In this document: positions 33,437 to 46,813 of the stretch, in pieces | Position numbering within the stretch: position 1 is the first letter of the stretch | Layout: each line of letters begins with the position of its first letter | Source: Parietaria judaica | Taxonomy: Eukaryota > Streptophyta > Magnoliopsida > Rosales > Urticaceae | NCBI GenBank assembly: GCA_954871525.1 | Contig: OX940864.1 | Location: forward strand, 30,979,001 to 31,043,000 | Direction: 5' to 3' | Length of the DNA: 64,000 nucleotides | The notes under the pieces: model-generated | Databases searched by the model: none | Seen by the model: the letters and a program-made list of their open reading frames with translations, nothing else | What the model was told of the DNA's origin: nothing | Made by a program: the position numbers and the translations under genes

Positions 33437-35831
33437 CGTTGGATGCCCGTATCCCACATCTAAGGACATAGCGGGAAAGTATCTGACTCTTGAGTACGAG
33501 GAGTGGCAGAAGTACAAGCAGGATCAGATTCCCGTGTGGCGGAAATTTGGCGTGACGATCATGTCGGACGGTTGGACCGGACCGATGAATATGTCAATCC
33601 TGAACATCATGATCTTTTCGGCGGGGAGGACAGTGTTTATCAAGGCAATTAACGCGTCCTCCCACGCCAAAAATGCGCATTACTTGGGCAGGATATTTTC
33701 TGCAGTGATTGAGGAGATCGGCCCGCATAACGTCGTGCAAATTGTGACCGACAACGCCGCTGCGTACAAAAGAGCCGGTCAAGATTTGATGGAGAAGTAC
33801 AATTTGTACTGGACACCGTGCGCTGCTCAATGCATCGACTTGATGTTTCACGACATCGGAAAAAGGAAGAGCATCGATGAGACCGTGAAGGGGTGCAGAC
33901 TCATCACGAAGTTTATCTACAACCACGGCCAGGTGCTCGATACCATGAGGAAGACATGCAAGGGTGAGATCATCCGTCCGGGGGCGACAAGGTTTGCCAC
34001 AAATTTTCTCTCCCTGACCAGCTTAAAGGGGAAGAAGGCCGGACTCAAGGCGATGTTTATATCCGATTGGTGGGATACCTCAACGTTCAAGGAGACGAGA
34101 GAAGGGAGAGCCGCGGCCACATTGTGCTTGAGCGACTCTTTTTGAGCTTCGGTTGATAATGCCTTGAGCGTGTTCGCCCCCATGTACACAGCACTCCGGC
34201 TCGTCGACACCGAGGTGCATCCGACGATGGGTATGGTGTATCGCTTGTTCAAAATCATCGTGGCGGACCACCGTGCACTTCAAGGAAAACAATGGGCAAT
34301 CGAAATTGTGGAGGCGAGATGGCATCGAAACTTGCAGCATCCACTGCATATTGCGGCCCACTTTTTGAACCCAAGAATCGCCTACGAGTGAGACATTGAG
34401 ATGCCAGAAAACGCCATCCGAGATGTCACCAGGGTCTACGACCGTTTGTTTCCTCATGATGACGTGACACATCTGGCCGTTGAGGTAAGATCTTACTTTA
34501 ATTTTGTAATTTTACTTCTTGTGATTAAATAAAATGTAACTTAGTTTCTTGTATTGTAGTGCGTGCGGTTTCGTGACGCTATAGGTCCGTTGCGCGAGCG
34601 GTCATGCGTGGCAGCACGGAAGACTCTTGCACCCGGTAAGTTTTACACATCAACATGCTAAGTTTTACACATGCTAAGTTTTAATTTTTTGATTTATTTA
34701 CAGTTGAGTGGTGGAGCATATTCGGGAGTCCGTGCCCCACATTGCAGAGGCTAGCAATGCGGATTTTGTCGCAGACCGCGTCTGCCTCAGCATGTGAGAG
34801 GAACTGGAGCACGTTTGCCCTGATCCACACCAAGCTCCGCAATTTGTCTGGCGTACGCGACACTTAAGAAGCTAGTGTTTTGCAACTACAACCAGAAGCT
34901 AGCGCTGCGAGACTTGAGGGCGCAGTACGACCAGGTCGAAAAAGCCGATCCGTATGAGTACCTCACGAAGTCTTTGGCTATGGCCTCTGCAGGTGTTGAC
35001 TTCGAGGACGCAATTGTAGAGTGGATCCGACCAGTCCACCTCGATGACGAAGATGGCAACCCAGACCCAGAGATCGCCACAGAGGCTCAATCATACGGAG
35101 TTGTGATCAGCCGAGTCCTTGGTGAGCAAAGACTCGGTCCTACCCCCGACCCCCCGGAGGTTCATGGAGGAGTTGACTGCGGCTCAACCGCTGCTAGGCC
35201 TAGTTCCAGTCAACATCATACTCATACGACTGGTACTCACCGTAGTTCCCCTCCCCATAGCCCTTCGCATAGTGGCTGGGGTGGGGGAGGAGGTGACACC
35301 CAGGGAGGATGGGGTGGCGGCCAGAGAGGTTGGGGAGGTGACACCCAGGGAGGATGGGATGGCGGCCAGAGAGGTACAGGTGATTACTATTTTTCTTTGA
35401 ATGTATCGTTTATTTTAATTTTGTTGATTGCATGTATATATGAATGTCAACTAATATGTTTACAAAACAGGTGACCTGAACTACGACCCTGCCAACATGG
35501 GATACATTCCCGACCGACAGTACGGCGACCAGCAGTCTCCTCTACAACAAGACGACGCATCATCTGCTGTTGGATTCTACTTTGGAAGTGACTATCACTC
35601 TCAGAGCGAGAACCCCGTCGACTCAATGTCTGGGTACTTAGAGACGATGTCGCTGGGAACTTCAGTGAGCACTCAGTTTGCAACTCCGCACCCTGTGTTC
35701 GAGAACGGTGTCTGGGCGCATCTGTTGTATCCAAATCGTGGCATCTTTACGGAGCAACACGTATATGATTACCACGTGAGTTACTTCCGTACGCATTTTA
35801 ACCACGTGGCTTGTTTTGGAACACATATCTG
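33437..35831 (+). pseudogene. DUF659/hAT-type transposase, broken
   Basis: After an intron acceptor (GAGTGTAG, 33436) the frame runs to TGA at 34143-34145. It carries a DUF659-like core with VTIMSDGWTGP (first Asp), IVTDNAAAYK (second Asp) and TPCAAQCIDLM. Similarity resumes after stops: 34170-34390 (HRNLQHPLHIAAHFLNP) and 34710-34860 (SASACERNWSTFALIHTK, the hAT dimerisation motif with the conserved Glu). The tail (34875-35400) includes EYLTKSLAMAS and then a Gly/Trp/Gln-rich stretch. A further exon from 35469 follows an intron acceptor. No N-terminal BED finger was found. At least three stops make it non-functional. Confidence 0.85.
35290..35379 (+). repeat. 45-bp coding minisatellite (two units)
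   Basis: A 45-bp unit (15 codons, GGDTQGGWGGGQRGW type) is repeated in frame at 35290 and 35335. It lies in the C-terminal tail of the decayed DUF659/hAT transposase. Confidence 0.75.
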
Positions 35832-36284
35832 AACATGCATCTGGAAGCAAGTGGTGCCACCGGTGTTCTGGAAGCCCACAGGAGATCGTCGTTTTTATGA
35901 GGTCGGAGAAGTCGGTTTGAGTATTCTCTACCTATTACCTATCTATTATGTGTTTGAGTTTTAGACTATGTGTTTGATAGTTTAGACATTTATGAGACTA
36001 TGTTTTATTAGTGTTTTAGATTTGAGACTAGTGATGGAATTATATGTGTGTATGACTTTATTAGTTTATTTACATATGTTTTGTTATATGATATTATAAA
36101 AATATTTTGTAAGTTTTCCGTCGAAAAGTATCGATAATCCGTCGATAATCTTCGAAAAGTATCGGTAATCGGTAAGCTACAGTATTATAAGTTTTCCGTC
36201 GGTTAATCGGTAAGCTATCGATTAATCGTCGAAAACGGTAACCGATTTATCGACAAGTTCGGTAAGTTGAACCTTGCTTGAAAG

Positions 36285-37451
36285 TGCCAATACAGGCATT
36301 ATTATACATAAAAATGTCTATTATCGTTCATCATGAAATAGAGCATATTATTTAAATCATGGGTCTATTAAATTTTCAAAAATCAGGATTGGCCCAATAA
36401 TATTAAAGTTTTGAGCAAAAAATTAATTAAAAAAATATATTTGACGTGTCTAAATTATAATGAGGCTTTTAAGTGAATAGAGCATCACATTTTTTATTTA
36501 ATTCGAACTGACCGTGACAAAAATGCAAAAGTGTAACCAGAGTTGAAGTTCGTGTGACATATAATGTGAAAAAATATTGCTTAAGTATGAAATTATAAAA
36601 AAAAAAAGGACAATAAAACATGACAACGAAAATAGTACGAAAATAATAATACGGTGAATCGGAGACCCGAACTCAAGTTGAGAAGAATTTAGGCCTTTAC
36701 GAAAGCATTGCACCAAAGTTTTTTAAATTTCATTTATGTATGACGTGGCTCTAATTATACGTAGGGAGATGAGAACAATTTTTTTTTTGTTTTTGAGAAA
36801 ATACTTACAAAGAAGTCAAAGAGGGGGAAAAATAATTCGAAAATATTGAACTGATTTAATTAGTGAAGTCGTTTTCTAAGTAGGAAGTAGAACATTTTTT
36901 TTGGCCCAAACTTTGATAAATTCTCATGTCTCAATAATTTATTTATCTGTTGATTGCTTGTCTGCAATTTAGTCACGAAAGCGATGTATAGATAGAGTCT
37001 AGTATATTATCCATAATCTGCAAGGATTTGATCATGAAATAAGTTAACACAACAAATTCCAAATGTAATATGTGCCTATATATTGACCGTATGTAGGTCC
37101 ACCCCTACAAAGGTGGAATATGATGACATTTAATTGCTAAAAAGGGATTAAAGAAAGCTTCTGATTACAATATTTGAACAGATTCAACTGGACTATTTTT
37201 ATTTTTTTTAATTGAATAGCTTAATTGCCAATATTCATGATCTAGATCTGACCAATCAATTCATATTTTATAATTAATTAACTATCGACCATAAAATATA
37301 TAAGAAGTTGGACGATTTACCTACCTACCTGAATGAGGGCCATGATATTTTATTAATGTAGGTCTTAATTCTCTTTAACTTAATAAATAAAAGTAGAACT
37401 ACGATATTCATTACAATGTAATCATGGAATATGCTGGCTTTAATAATCAAG

Positions 37452-37505
<54 letters not shown>

Positions 37506-37909
37506 AGAATATAAATTATACTATGTGTACTTATGACTTTGTATTAGTCTTATAATTAAGCTTACTATTTTGTTTAGAAGTATTTATTTCAATAACTTTT
37601 TTTTTTCATGAACTTATCATTTTGCATCGATTTGTTTTTTATTTTATTTTATTAAAAAAAAAGTTGCCTACCGAGTTTATAATATGTATCAAATTGTCTC
37701 TCTATGTTAAATATTTAATGTTTGTTCAATATTTTTGAAGATAAAATTATTGTTTTTAATATTATGTTGGAAATGTTGAGTTTTGGAATTTTGTGGATAG
37801 CAGAGGCAGGGAAGAAAAAAATATCGTGAAGGCAACGATTGATTTCAGCGAGGGATTTTAAAAAAATTTAATAAAACTCTTACGGTGGAAACTATATAAT
37901 TTTTATGGG

Positions 37910-37964
<55 letters not shown>

Positions 37965-38390
37965 CATTAAGCTTTACGGAGCCGGTAAACATGTAACAAA
38001 AAAGGGGAATTCTGATACATAATTAAAGTATAATTAAAATTTGTAGAAAGAAAATACTACAAAATAATAAGTGGATGAAGTAAACTATACAAAACGATAA
38101 ATTAGAGAATTAATTATAAAAACCGATAAAACATATATATACTAGTATATTAGCATGGTACGCAGAATGTTGTATATTTATCAAACAAAATATTCGTATA
38201 TAGCCACGTGGCCAACACGCCATACATAATTTAATTTTTTAGTTATATTCCTTGGACGAAAAAAATGGGTGATCCACATTCAGAACCCAGAGGTATGCTC
38301 ATAAAAAAAATGTTAAATTTTTAATCTTTAGTAACATTCCTTATTTTTTTCTTATATATTGTTTGGACTTTGGATTATGATGGACAAAAA
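36285..38390. other. AT-rich spacer with two long (AT)n tracts
   Basis: The tracts lie at about 37454-37502 and 37913-37961. No gene or bounded mobile element was found; the short ORFs are not convincing. Confidence 0.6.
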
Positions 38391-39175
38391 TGTTTGATAA
38401 TTATTGGAGATCGAAAACGTCCGGGCTTGAATCACACATGAAACACGCTTTCCTTATAGTATTTCGAGTACCTCCGAGAACGTCTAGAGGTCTACAACGC
38501 AAGAATACCGCAGGATACGACAAGCCTTAAATCGTACTGCACAAGACGTTTGCGAAGCACGAAATAGGCAAGAACAGTTTCTGGAAATTGTTGAGAGAGA
38601 TTTTTGGTATTCTATATTTCGAATTCTGTATCATGTATTGTATATGAAACTCGAAATATGGAGAGTGTTTTATAGGCAAAAGTAACTGCCATTTCTAAAG
38701 GTAGCGACCCTTTTTGAAAAGACAGTAACCGACGAAAACCGCCCTGTAGCCATTACCTCTACCGCTATGCGAAAGTCGTTACCGCTAGCCAAGTAATTGC
38801 TACCGCTAGGCAAGAATCGCCGCGAGAGAGCTCGCCCCGATGCGACGTGCTTAAGTGCCTCAAGTGCACCTACAAGGCGCCACTAGCGCCTCTACGCCCA
38901 CGCCCCCGAGCCCGAGCCGGTGTCGCCGGTGGCAACACCGGCGGGGTTGGCATTGCTAGAGAACAAGTGTCATGATCTCGCCTCCGCATCACACTCCACG
39001 TGATATATCACTAGCTCAACCACATGTTGAGCTTGTCATGAATACCACTCTATTTAAACACCACCAACTCTTTGTGTTTAATCAATGTGAGACTCTTCTC
39101 ATTCCCACTCTTCAACAACTAAGTCTTTATTAGAACATTATTGGACATGCATTTATTGATGCATTTATTCCAACA
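38391..39175 (-). repeat. 3' LTR of Copia family B
   Basis: On the minus strand it runs from TGTTGGAATAAATGC to AATTATCAAACA, about 785 bp. The inner end is set by the adjoining polypurine tract and the outer end by alignment to the solo copy. A minus-strand TATA-like GCCTATAAAACAC lies near 38666-38678. Confidence 0.8.
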
Positions 39176-39701
39176 ATCCCCCACTGTTCTAATAATGACA
39201 AACTTTCCAGAAGAGAAAACAAACAATGTTAATACAGTTAGGTATCTTTCGATTTGAACCTATCCTTAGAGAAGACAACACAAGATCTTATCGGAATTCC
39301 TGGTAGCTAGGCTTTAAACCTGTTATTCCTTGTGATAAGATCGGTGAAGCCCCACACACACTCGTTAGAGTTCTTTGCCTATATCTCTCGCTTAACACCG
39401 TTAATGGCCATGTGATAATCCTGTCTCGTGAATTTTTATTGAGAGAACTCCTAACCCTCAATTTGAGACGGCACCATCTCGAAATTCACATAGGTGAAGT
39501 TCTTACAGTATCTCTGTTACTAACAGATACTTGTCCTCGTGACTGAACTTCATTACGAGTAAAACTCAACCCTCTAATTGTAACAGCCAACATCATCGTG
39601 TAATGTTGCAAATTTCCAATTCAACGACTTGTTGTTACCCATTGAATATATTGTTAGTCATTTCCTAACTTTAGATTGGGTTGCCATCGTTGTCGGAACT
39701 C

Positions 39702-40815
39702 TTATTCAAGGAGTTTTAGACCCATACCTCTCGAGGTCGTCTTTACTAAGTCTCTCGCTAGAGGTTTAGTAAAAGGATTAGCTAAATTATAGCTGGAACG
39801 CACATACGTAAGAGAAATGATCCCATCTTTAATCAATTTTCTCACGTAATCATGTCTAAGACTAATGTGTCTAGACTTCCCATTATACACTTCACTGTAT
39901 GCTCTAGCCAAAGTGGCTTGACTATCGCAATGTATCGACACTTTCGATATATTATCTTTAGCCAACGGAACTTCTAAAAGAGGATCCCTCAACCATTCGG
40001 CTTCTTGACTAGCAGAGGCAAGAGCTACAAACTCCGACTCCATGTCGAATGAGTAATACACGTTTGTTTCTTGCTCTTCCAAGAAATTGCACCTCCGACA
40101 AGTGTAAATACCCATCCCGTCGTAGATTTGATATCTCCGACACTCGATATCCAACTAGCATAGGTATATCCTTCGAGTACGGCAGGAAATCTACCATATT
40201 GGAGGCCAAGATTTTTGGTTTTTAAAAGAAAACCAAAAATTCTCCCGATTGCCTTCCAATGCTCATTGCTTGGATTGCTAGTAAATCTACTCATTTTACT
40301 AACCGCGAATGCTATGTCGGGTCTTGTACATTGCATCAAGGACATTAAGCAACCAATAGCACTTGCGAACTCCAATTGAGCCACGACTCTTCCGACATTT
40401 TTATCAAGTTTGACACTCGGATCAAATGGGGTGTTCACTTCTTTGAACTTGAGATGGTTGAACTTTTCAAGCACTTTCTCAACATAGTGCATTTGACTAA
40501 GTTCATAACCCCCACTGTTTCGTTTCACTTTGATCCCCAAAATAGTGTCAACTTCTCCAAGATCTTTCATCTTGAATGTGGAAGTTAGAAACCTCTTTGT
40601 TTCCAAAATTCCTTTCATGTCATTGCTAATGCTCAACATATCATCAACATAGAGACATAGGAATATCACAAGATCACCTCGCACCTTTGTGTACAAACAC
40701 TTATCACATACATTGTATACAAAACCATCAAAAAGTATGACTGAATCAAACTTTTGATGCCACTGTTTAGGTGCTTGTTTCAATCCATACATGATACGAA
40801 GGCCCTTTAGGGGCA
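39702..40815 (-). pseudogene. Copia B RT (C-terminal part) and RNase H
   Basis: The frame at 40815-40025 starts inside RT with MYGLKQAPKQWHQKFD and carries YVDD (LCLYVDDML, near 40650), the KMKDLGEVDTILGIKV segment and TRPDIAFAVSKMSR. A one-base deletion near 40044 (in HST-MESEF) moves RNase H to another frame, 40040-39702, with EFVALASASQEAEWLRD, SIHCDSQAT and the NPFTKPLAR tail. Comparison with the Copia consensus motif order supports this reading. Truncated and frameshifted, so non-functional. Confidence 0.9.
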
Positions 40816-43800
40816 TAGTTCTAAAATAAATAAGAATTAGGTCTTATAGCTCAATAGCTTAGGCATAACAATGTGCCTTCTATTTGTGGTATAATAAGCA
40901 AAATAAAATGTGTAAATTATGTGACATATATATATATTGCATTATTGCAGTGTGTTGGTTGAATAAAATAAGAGGCCATTATGAAGCACAAATATACCAT
41001 AGCTTAGCTGGATGTATTATGACGGTTTGTCTGTGGTGATAGCGACGAAGCAACAATCTCACCATCCGATATTTGTTTTGTTTTTGACTAATAATACTTT
41101 GATCTGATTTACTAACCACCGTCACCATAAACACAACAATTTATTGAATATATATAAAAATTAAAACTCATTTTATCCCTAAAACTCATGTTTATAACGC
41201 TTGAAAAAAAATAGTTAAAGAGTATGACTAATACACCTGAATATATCATTTTGAATTTAAATTATCGTTGAGCTTCGAGACTTTACGTGGACAATAAAGG
41301 TGAGAAACCGGAAAACCTCTGAGAGAGATTTCAATTTCATTAAAAAATTTAGAATAAAATTTAGAATAATTGTAATAGATAAAGAAAATTGTTTTTAAAT
41401 TTTGACGAAAGTAGTAAACATAAAATACCAATTGTATTTAATATAAATTCAAAGTTCAAAGAGGTAAATAAAATAACATTAATATTAATAACAAAACGAA
41501 ATAATATTATAACAACATCTAAATGCAAAACAAATGAATAAGTGGTATAATTTTAAAAGATACTAAATAAATATAAAGATATGAAGATAAATGAAAAAAA
41601 TATTAAATATAAAATTAATATTTTAATTCAATGTAAAAAATAAAGTTCGATTAGAGATGAAGTAGTATTTGGTGTGACATTTATTATAAAATTGGGTGGA
41701 GTCCTTAATAAGATATTTTTTTTTCTTTGTAAACAAAATTGTATTCAAATACTTTTCATCGAGGCACATACTTCTTAAACTTTCATTTTTCATTTCTACT
41801 TTCTACTGTTACTGTCTACATGTGATATGCTGAACATGCAACCACGTGCTTCAAATTCTTAATTATATAACTCCAAGAAATAATGATTTCAGGATAATGG
41901 AATAACTATGGATAATCTATTTGTAATATTAGGTCTGGTGAATAAATATTACTTGTATAAATATGTATCTACAAATATCTTCATGATTGATTTACATTAA
42001 ATGTGTCACATCTAGTGGATTAATCTTCAATTATACTACATATTTATGTTCTATACTTAAATTTGATTTTGACCATACAGCAATATTTTATCATTATATG
42101 ATATTAATTACTAAAAGCCAGATCGTAATCACGTGTTTAGACAACACGTGATTATCGTTAGCAAGGACCGAAAAATGTTCTTTAGCTTTTTTTTTTCTTT
42201 CCGCTCTTGCTCAAGCCCAAGGACCGAGTTATCATTTTTGCCGATTCGGTTTTATAGTTTAGTAACAGATAATACTTTAGATTATCGTTAGCAAAACTTA
42301 TTAAAGAATTAATTGGTTATCAATTGATTTATCGATGGAAATGGTAAGCGTGTAACAAAGAGCGGGTATTTTAATACAAAATTACACATAGGAAAGTTTA
42401 GTTCATGGGCTAATTAATACAAATTATAGACGAGAGCAAAATAATATAAGAAAAAACTGGAGGCAAAAATGATACCAAACGGTAAGTTAAAGAATAAACG
42501 TATACAAAAAAGAAGTTATAGGAGCAAACAAATAGAAAATGGTAAGTTCAAAGTATTAATTATTAATATCTTAAAAAAGTTCATTATTAAATTTAAAATA
42601 CATAGCTGAAAAATAGAAATATTGTATGTCTTCTTGACGAGCTTCAAGTAAAATTATATTTCACAATATCCTTATTCAATCTTGTTTTAGAGTTGGGCCT
42701 CGTGAGAAGTCAAGTAGGCCCATGAGGCCTAAGCCTTTAGTAAAAAGAACTACAAACTTTCAAGTCTCGAAATTAACTTTAAAGATATTATTATTTTTTT
42801 TATTTTAAAGTCTAAAAATTAAACCGTTTAAAATCAGGACCGGCCCTGTACTATATATATTACTATATGTATGTACATATGTATCCGTTTTGAGTATTAG
42901 TACAATATGACGAAAAATACATATTCGTTATTATCATATATTAATTTCAGTATAAAACGATCGTGTGACAGCCCAGAGCGAAACGACATGATTACAAACG
43001 GGTGGCGACATTGCCAAATAAGAACAAGTTTGAAGTTTGAAACATAAAAACGGCATAAATAAGATATGAACCGAAACGAAATAACAATTAGAATAAGTAA
43101 TAAAAAAAACTAAATGAATAATTTATTTGCAAATGCTCACTCGTAAATATATGTACAAGAGAACGCAATTAGAACTTGTTACAAATTAATAAGACCTCTA
43201 TAAATTAATAATGTTGGGACTGTCAAAATTTATTAAATTATTGAATTACTAATTAACGTATAAATTAATAATTATTAATTTATACATAAAAGAATAATAT
43301 TAATTTATAAAGAATATTAATATGATTGAGGGGCGGAAGCGAGCATAAGAACAATAAGATGACAAATATTTTTGGAAAAAATATAAAAATCACAATGGTC
43401 TCTTTTTGTATTTGTTTATAAGTAGTGACATTAATGTTTTATATGTACGAACATATCAAAGTTTTGACTAGGTTGGCTCTTTGTATGATGATAGACTAAC
43501 AAATCGCAATGCTTAATATTCAAACAAACAGTATGATTATGACCTGAAACAAGACCTTGAATTGAAAATAAATTTCAGGTTATGTGAACAAGAAAACTTG
43601 ATTAGTAAATAACTAATTTAATTTAAAACGTGTGATTTTTAAGATTATTACAAGCACCTTGAATCGTACTCTAAAAGCAAGCCAGTCAATTTATAGGCAT
43701 TTCATAGTCTGATAGGTAAAATATGTTTTAATTTGCACTGAATTTGTTGCTTTTCATGAAAAATATTTATGGCTCTTATTCTATTAATAGTTGGTGGCGG

Positions 43801-44291
43801 AAGTTTTGACGGTTTTACTTTGCGAAGGTGTGGCCTCTTTGATTTTTCATGAGCGAGAATCGATCCGTGTAAATTTTTATGACTTACACAAACTGATTTC
43901 GTCGGAAAATCGTTATATTCATTCATTGAAATTGAAAAAATGAATATTCGGTTTGGTATTTAACAAATCATAGGCCGAATAATCGATTTCATAATATAAC
44001 AACCGCATCTACCTTATAACTGGTATTCGGTTGCGATGATATCGATTTTATTTATTTATTTATCACATTTACTATTTTAAGATCCACTACAGATAACTAT
44101 TATTCAAAAAAATAATGAAGTCGCAAAACACATAAACAACACTGATAGAGTTCTTACAACTCCCTACAACATTGAAATAAGAAATGATAACCCAAAAAAG
44201 ACTTAATAAGAATAAGTTCTAAGTTCTTTTTTCTTTATATCGTAATTAATGTTTTTATCATCCACAACTATATAAATAATTCTTACGGCAT

Positions 44292-44338
<47 letters not shown>

Positions 44339-45085
44339 CAGATTACATAGCAGTATGAACATGTATGCGGTTGCGGTTTATTATAAAAATCGAAAACCTT
44401 GTTTTTATCTAATCAATGTATTTAGTTTTTTTCTCCAATATATTTAATTTGTGGTTTAATCCGTTTTCGATAAAAATAAAATAAAATTGGTTAAAAAAAG
44501 TTTTTTTTTTTTTCACCCTTATCGTCCGTGTGTGTGTATATATATATATGTATATATTTCATGGAGTGATTATTATAGATTAACTCATATATATAAAACA
44601 TGTAACAAAATTGTTGATGCATTAACAAGTTTTGGAGATCTGAACACAAATCAACAATTGTGAGACTCTCATCTGTATTTTATTTTGTATTTATTTAACA
44701 ATTGTTTTTGTTTGAGAGAACTTGGTCGATCTCAGTCTCACTTTTAATATGATTTCGTATATTTGTTATCATAAACTCCGTTTCTTGTTCTACATTGTTA
44801 TGAAAATCAACCTAATTCGAACTCGGGCTCGCTCTGTAGGTCATGGGCCTTGAAAAGAGTTTATCTTCGATGTTCATTGGTTTGACATATTCAATAAATT
44901 ATAGCATCAAAAGAAATATCATATGGAAATAAGCAACAGTTTGACCATTAATTAAACATAGACTTGTGTACGTATAGGGTTCATGTTGTCGAGTTTCCAT
45001 GAAATTGAAAGAACTACTTTTCTCTCTCTCTATATATATATATATATTCAATATAGATGATATTGCTGTTGAAGTAGTATAACTA
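40816..45085. other. Long AT-rich spacer without genes
   Basis: I see no supported coding sequence. It contains a partial Emigrant-like remnant (43189-43320), an 11-bp-arm palindrome around AATCACGTGTT/AACACGTGATT (about 42128-42153) and an (AT)n tract (44294-44335). The CACGTG cores in the palindrome are E-box/G-box type words, but no gene is near enough to give them meaning. Confidence 0.55.
43189..43320. mobile_element. Partial Emigrant-like MITE remnant
   Basis: GACCTCTATAAATTAATAATG followed by GGGACTGTCAAAATTTATTAA resembles one end of the Emigrant-like MITE at 12802. The second end is not preserved. Confidence 0.4.
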
Positions 45086-45090
45086 ATGTG

Positions 45091-45699
45091 TGTGAGTTTA
45101 AGCCTGACCTGGCTCAACTCCTAGCAGAGATTTCCCCACCAGGGATCTCCCCACCAGAACTTTCCCTAGCAGAGAAGAGCCCGAGCAGAGATCTTCCTAG
45201 CAGGAGTTCTCCTACCAGAGAGCTCGCCACCAGAGATGGGTCCGACCAGAGATTTTCCCCAGCAGGAAGGGACCCGACCAGAGATAGCCCTAGCAGAGAT
45301 GAGAGAGAGCAGAGATGCCTAGCAGAAGAGGACCCTATGAGGATTCTCCCGAGCAGAAACGGGAAACGCCAGAAGTCAAGAAGAGCTATTCCAGGAAGGT
45401 GCCAAACTTGAGGAGCATGTTTGGAGATTCGATTTGGCTTCCTGATTTGATATGATTTGGTTTCCCATTCTGTTAGGAAAACGTGTAAATTGTAAAGATT
45501 TGATTAAGTTTATTTAAGGAAGTTTAGCTAGGGTTTAGCTTTCTAGTTTGTCTATAAATACAAGTCTTATGACTTTAGTTTGTAACTTTTTTCTCTCTTT
45601 GCATTCGACATTAATCTAAGAAAATTCTCCCAACTTTTTCTCCTTTGTTTCTTGTTCTTAATTCTCTTTTGGCAGATCCATTCCCATTTGGAACCAACA
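45091..45699 (+). repeat. 5' LTR of Copia A copy 2 (609 bp) with CAGAGAT-type repeats
   Basis: TATA box TATAAATA at 45553-45560. Between about 45122 and 45360 lies a degenerate array built on (A/C)CAGAGAT, AGCAGAGAT and CCCCACCAG words. The 3' LTR lacks all of this. Confidence 0.9.
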
Positions 45700-45701
45700 A
45701 T

Positions 45702-45713
45702 TGGTATCAGAGC
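45702..45713 (+). other. Primer-binding site (initiator tRNA-Met type)
   Basis: TGGTATCAGAGC lies two bases after the 5' LTR. Confidence 0.95.
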
Positions 45714-45729
45714 TTAGGTGCCAAAGAAG

Positions 45730-46731
45730 ATGTCGTCACCAAGCGAGTCCAGTGGACGAGAGCTGACGACGGCGACGAAGATCGGAGCAAAGGAAGGGAA
45801 CGTGACGCTCCATTACCTGATGCTCACGAAGATCAATTACTCGGTGTGGGCGTTGAAGATGCGAGTGAACTTGCAGGCGCAAGGAGTTTGGGAGGTTGTG
45901 GAAGGCAGCGATGTCGAAGGGCGCAAGGAGAGGATGGCACTCGCCGCCATCTACCAAGGAGTTCCGGAAGATGTCCTTCTCATGATCGCCGAGAAGGATT
46001 CCGCAAAGGAGGCGTGGTCGACACTTCGAACCATGTACATGGGCGCAGATCGAGTCAAGGAAGCAAAGGTCCAGACCTTGAAGAGTGAGTTCGAGGTTAT
46101 GAGGATGAGGAAAAGCGAATCAATTGATGATTTCGCTATGCGGCTCACGTCCATTGTGACCGGCATACGCTCGCTGGGAGACAAGGTGGAGGAGACCACC
46201 GTCGTCAAGAAGTTTCTCCGAGCAGTGCCTCACAAGTACATGCAGATCGTGACATTGATTGAGCAGTTCGGTAACCTCAAGACCATGACGGTCGAGGAGG
46301 TTGTTGGTCGCCTCAAAGCCCACGAGGAGAGACTTCGGGGTTACGGTGACAGAGAAGAGGAGAAGCACCTCCTGCTCACGCATGAAGAGTGGACGGCCAG
46401 ACAGAAGAAAAGTGGGGGAGCAGACTTTTCTTCTAGCTCCTCTGGTCGGAGTAGCTACAACGGAGATAGCCGAGGACGTGGTAGAGGTCGTAGACGAGGG
46501 CGAGGTCGCGGCAGTGGTGCACCCCGTCAGGAAAGCATGACCAGGAGAGACAAGAGCACAATGAAGTGCTATAATTGTCAGAAGCTTGGGCACTATGCTT
46601 TAGAGTGCCGCAGCAAGAACCACAAAGAGGAAGCGAATATGATGAGATTCAATGAAGACCAGCCGGCTCTGATGTTTGCCGAACAGGAGGTGAACCTGGA
46701 CGGACAAGAAGACGATCCTCGTAGGCGATAG
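45730..46731 (+). CDS. Copia A copy 2 gag
   Basis: The open frame of 333 residues starts MSSPSESSGRELTT, soon after the primer-binding site. It contains the Copia gag domain (INYSVWALKMRVNLQ; SEFEVMRMRKSESIDDFAMR; EETTVVKKFLRAVPHKYMQI), a basic RGRGRGRRRGRGRG stretch and an intact C-x2-C-x4-H-x4-C zinc knuckle (CYNCQKLGHYALEC). It ends at TAG 46729-46731, where an intact Copia polyprotein would continue into protease. The protease frame resumes after about 80 bp rich in GAGCAGAGACC words. Gag would build the virus-like particle, so the protein may still be translatable even though the element is defective. Confidence 0.88.
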   Translation: MSSPSESSGRELTTATKIGAKEGNVTLHYLMLTKINYSVWALKMRVNLQAQGVWEVVEGSDVEGRKERMALAAIYQGVPEDVLLMIAEKDSAKEAWSTLRTMYMGADRVKEAKVQTLKSEFEVMRMRKSESIDDFAMRLTSIVTGIRSLGDKVEETTVVKKFLRAVPHKYMQIVTLIEQFGNLKTMTVEEVVGRLKAHEERLRGYGDREEEKHLLLTHEEWTARQKKSGGADFSSSSSGRSSYNGDSRGRGRGRRRGRGRGSGAPRQESMTRRDKSTMKCYNCQKLGHYALECRSKNHKEEANMMRFNEDQPALMFAEQEVNLDGQEDDPRRR

Positions 46732-46813
46732 AGAGCAGACCTGCTCAGAATCCGAGCAGAGACCAGCGATCAGAGAGCTCCGAGCAGAGACCAGACACCA
46801 GACCAGCTCGGAG

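Larger units (their letters stand above)
32949..36276 (+). mobile_element. Second hAT-type transposon, DUF659 family, decayed (3.33 kb)
   Basis: Ends CAAGGTTCGAATTACCGA (left) and the complement of the right end (CAAGGTTCAACTTACCGAAC) form inverted repeats. The 8-bp duplication CTTGAAAG is perfect at 32941-32948 and 36277-36284. Subterminal DNA at both sides carries repeated CGATAATCG and TTTTCGATAA motifs on both strands. The interior encodes a DUF659/hAT-type transposase with stops. It is a different family from the element at 14981. Confidence 0.9.
38391..40815 (-). mobile_element. 5'-truncated Copia family B element
   Basis: On the minus strand there is the end of a Copia RT, then RNase H, a non-coding stretch, a polypurine tract (AGAACAGTGGGGGAT, complement of 39176-39190) and one LTR (39175 down to 38391). 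The upstream two thirds and the 5' LTR are missing, with homology ending near 40815. The same family's LTR occurs solo at 24222-30188. Confidence 0.85.

Noticed and set aside
36498..36716. 72-residue hydrophobic ORF
   Set aside because: It is AT-rich, with no homology, no neighbouring exon signals and no promoter; it is expected by chance in this composition.
42128..42153. Regulatory G-box palindrome
   Set aside because: The CACGTG-containing palindrome is real, but no gene lies within several kilobases, so no function is claimed.
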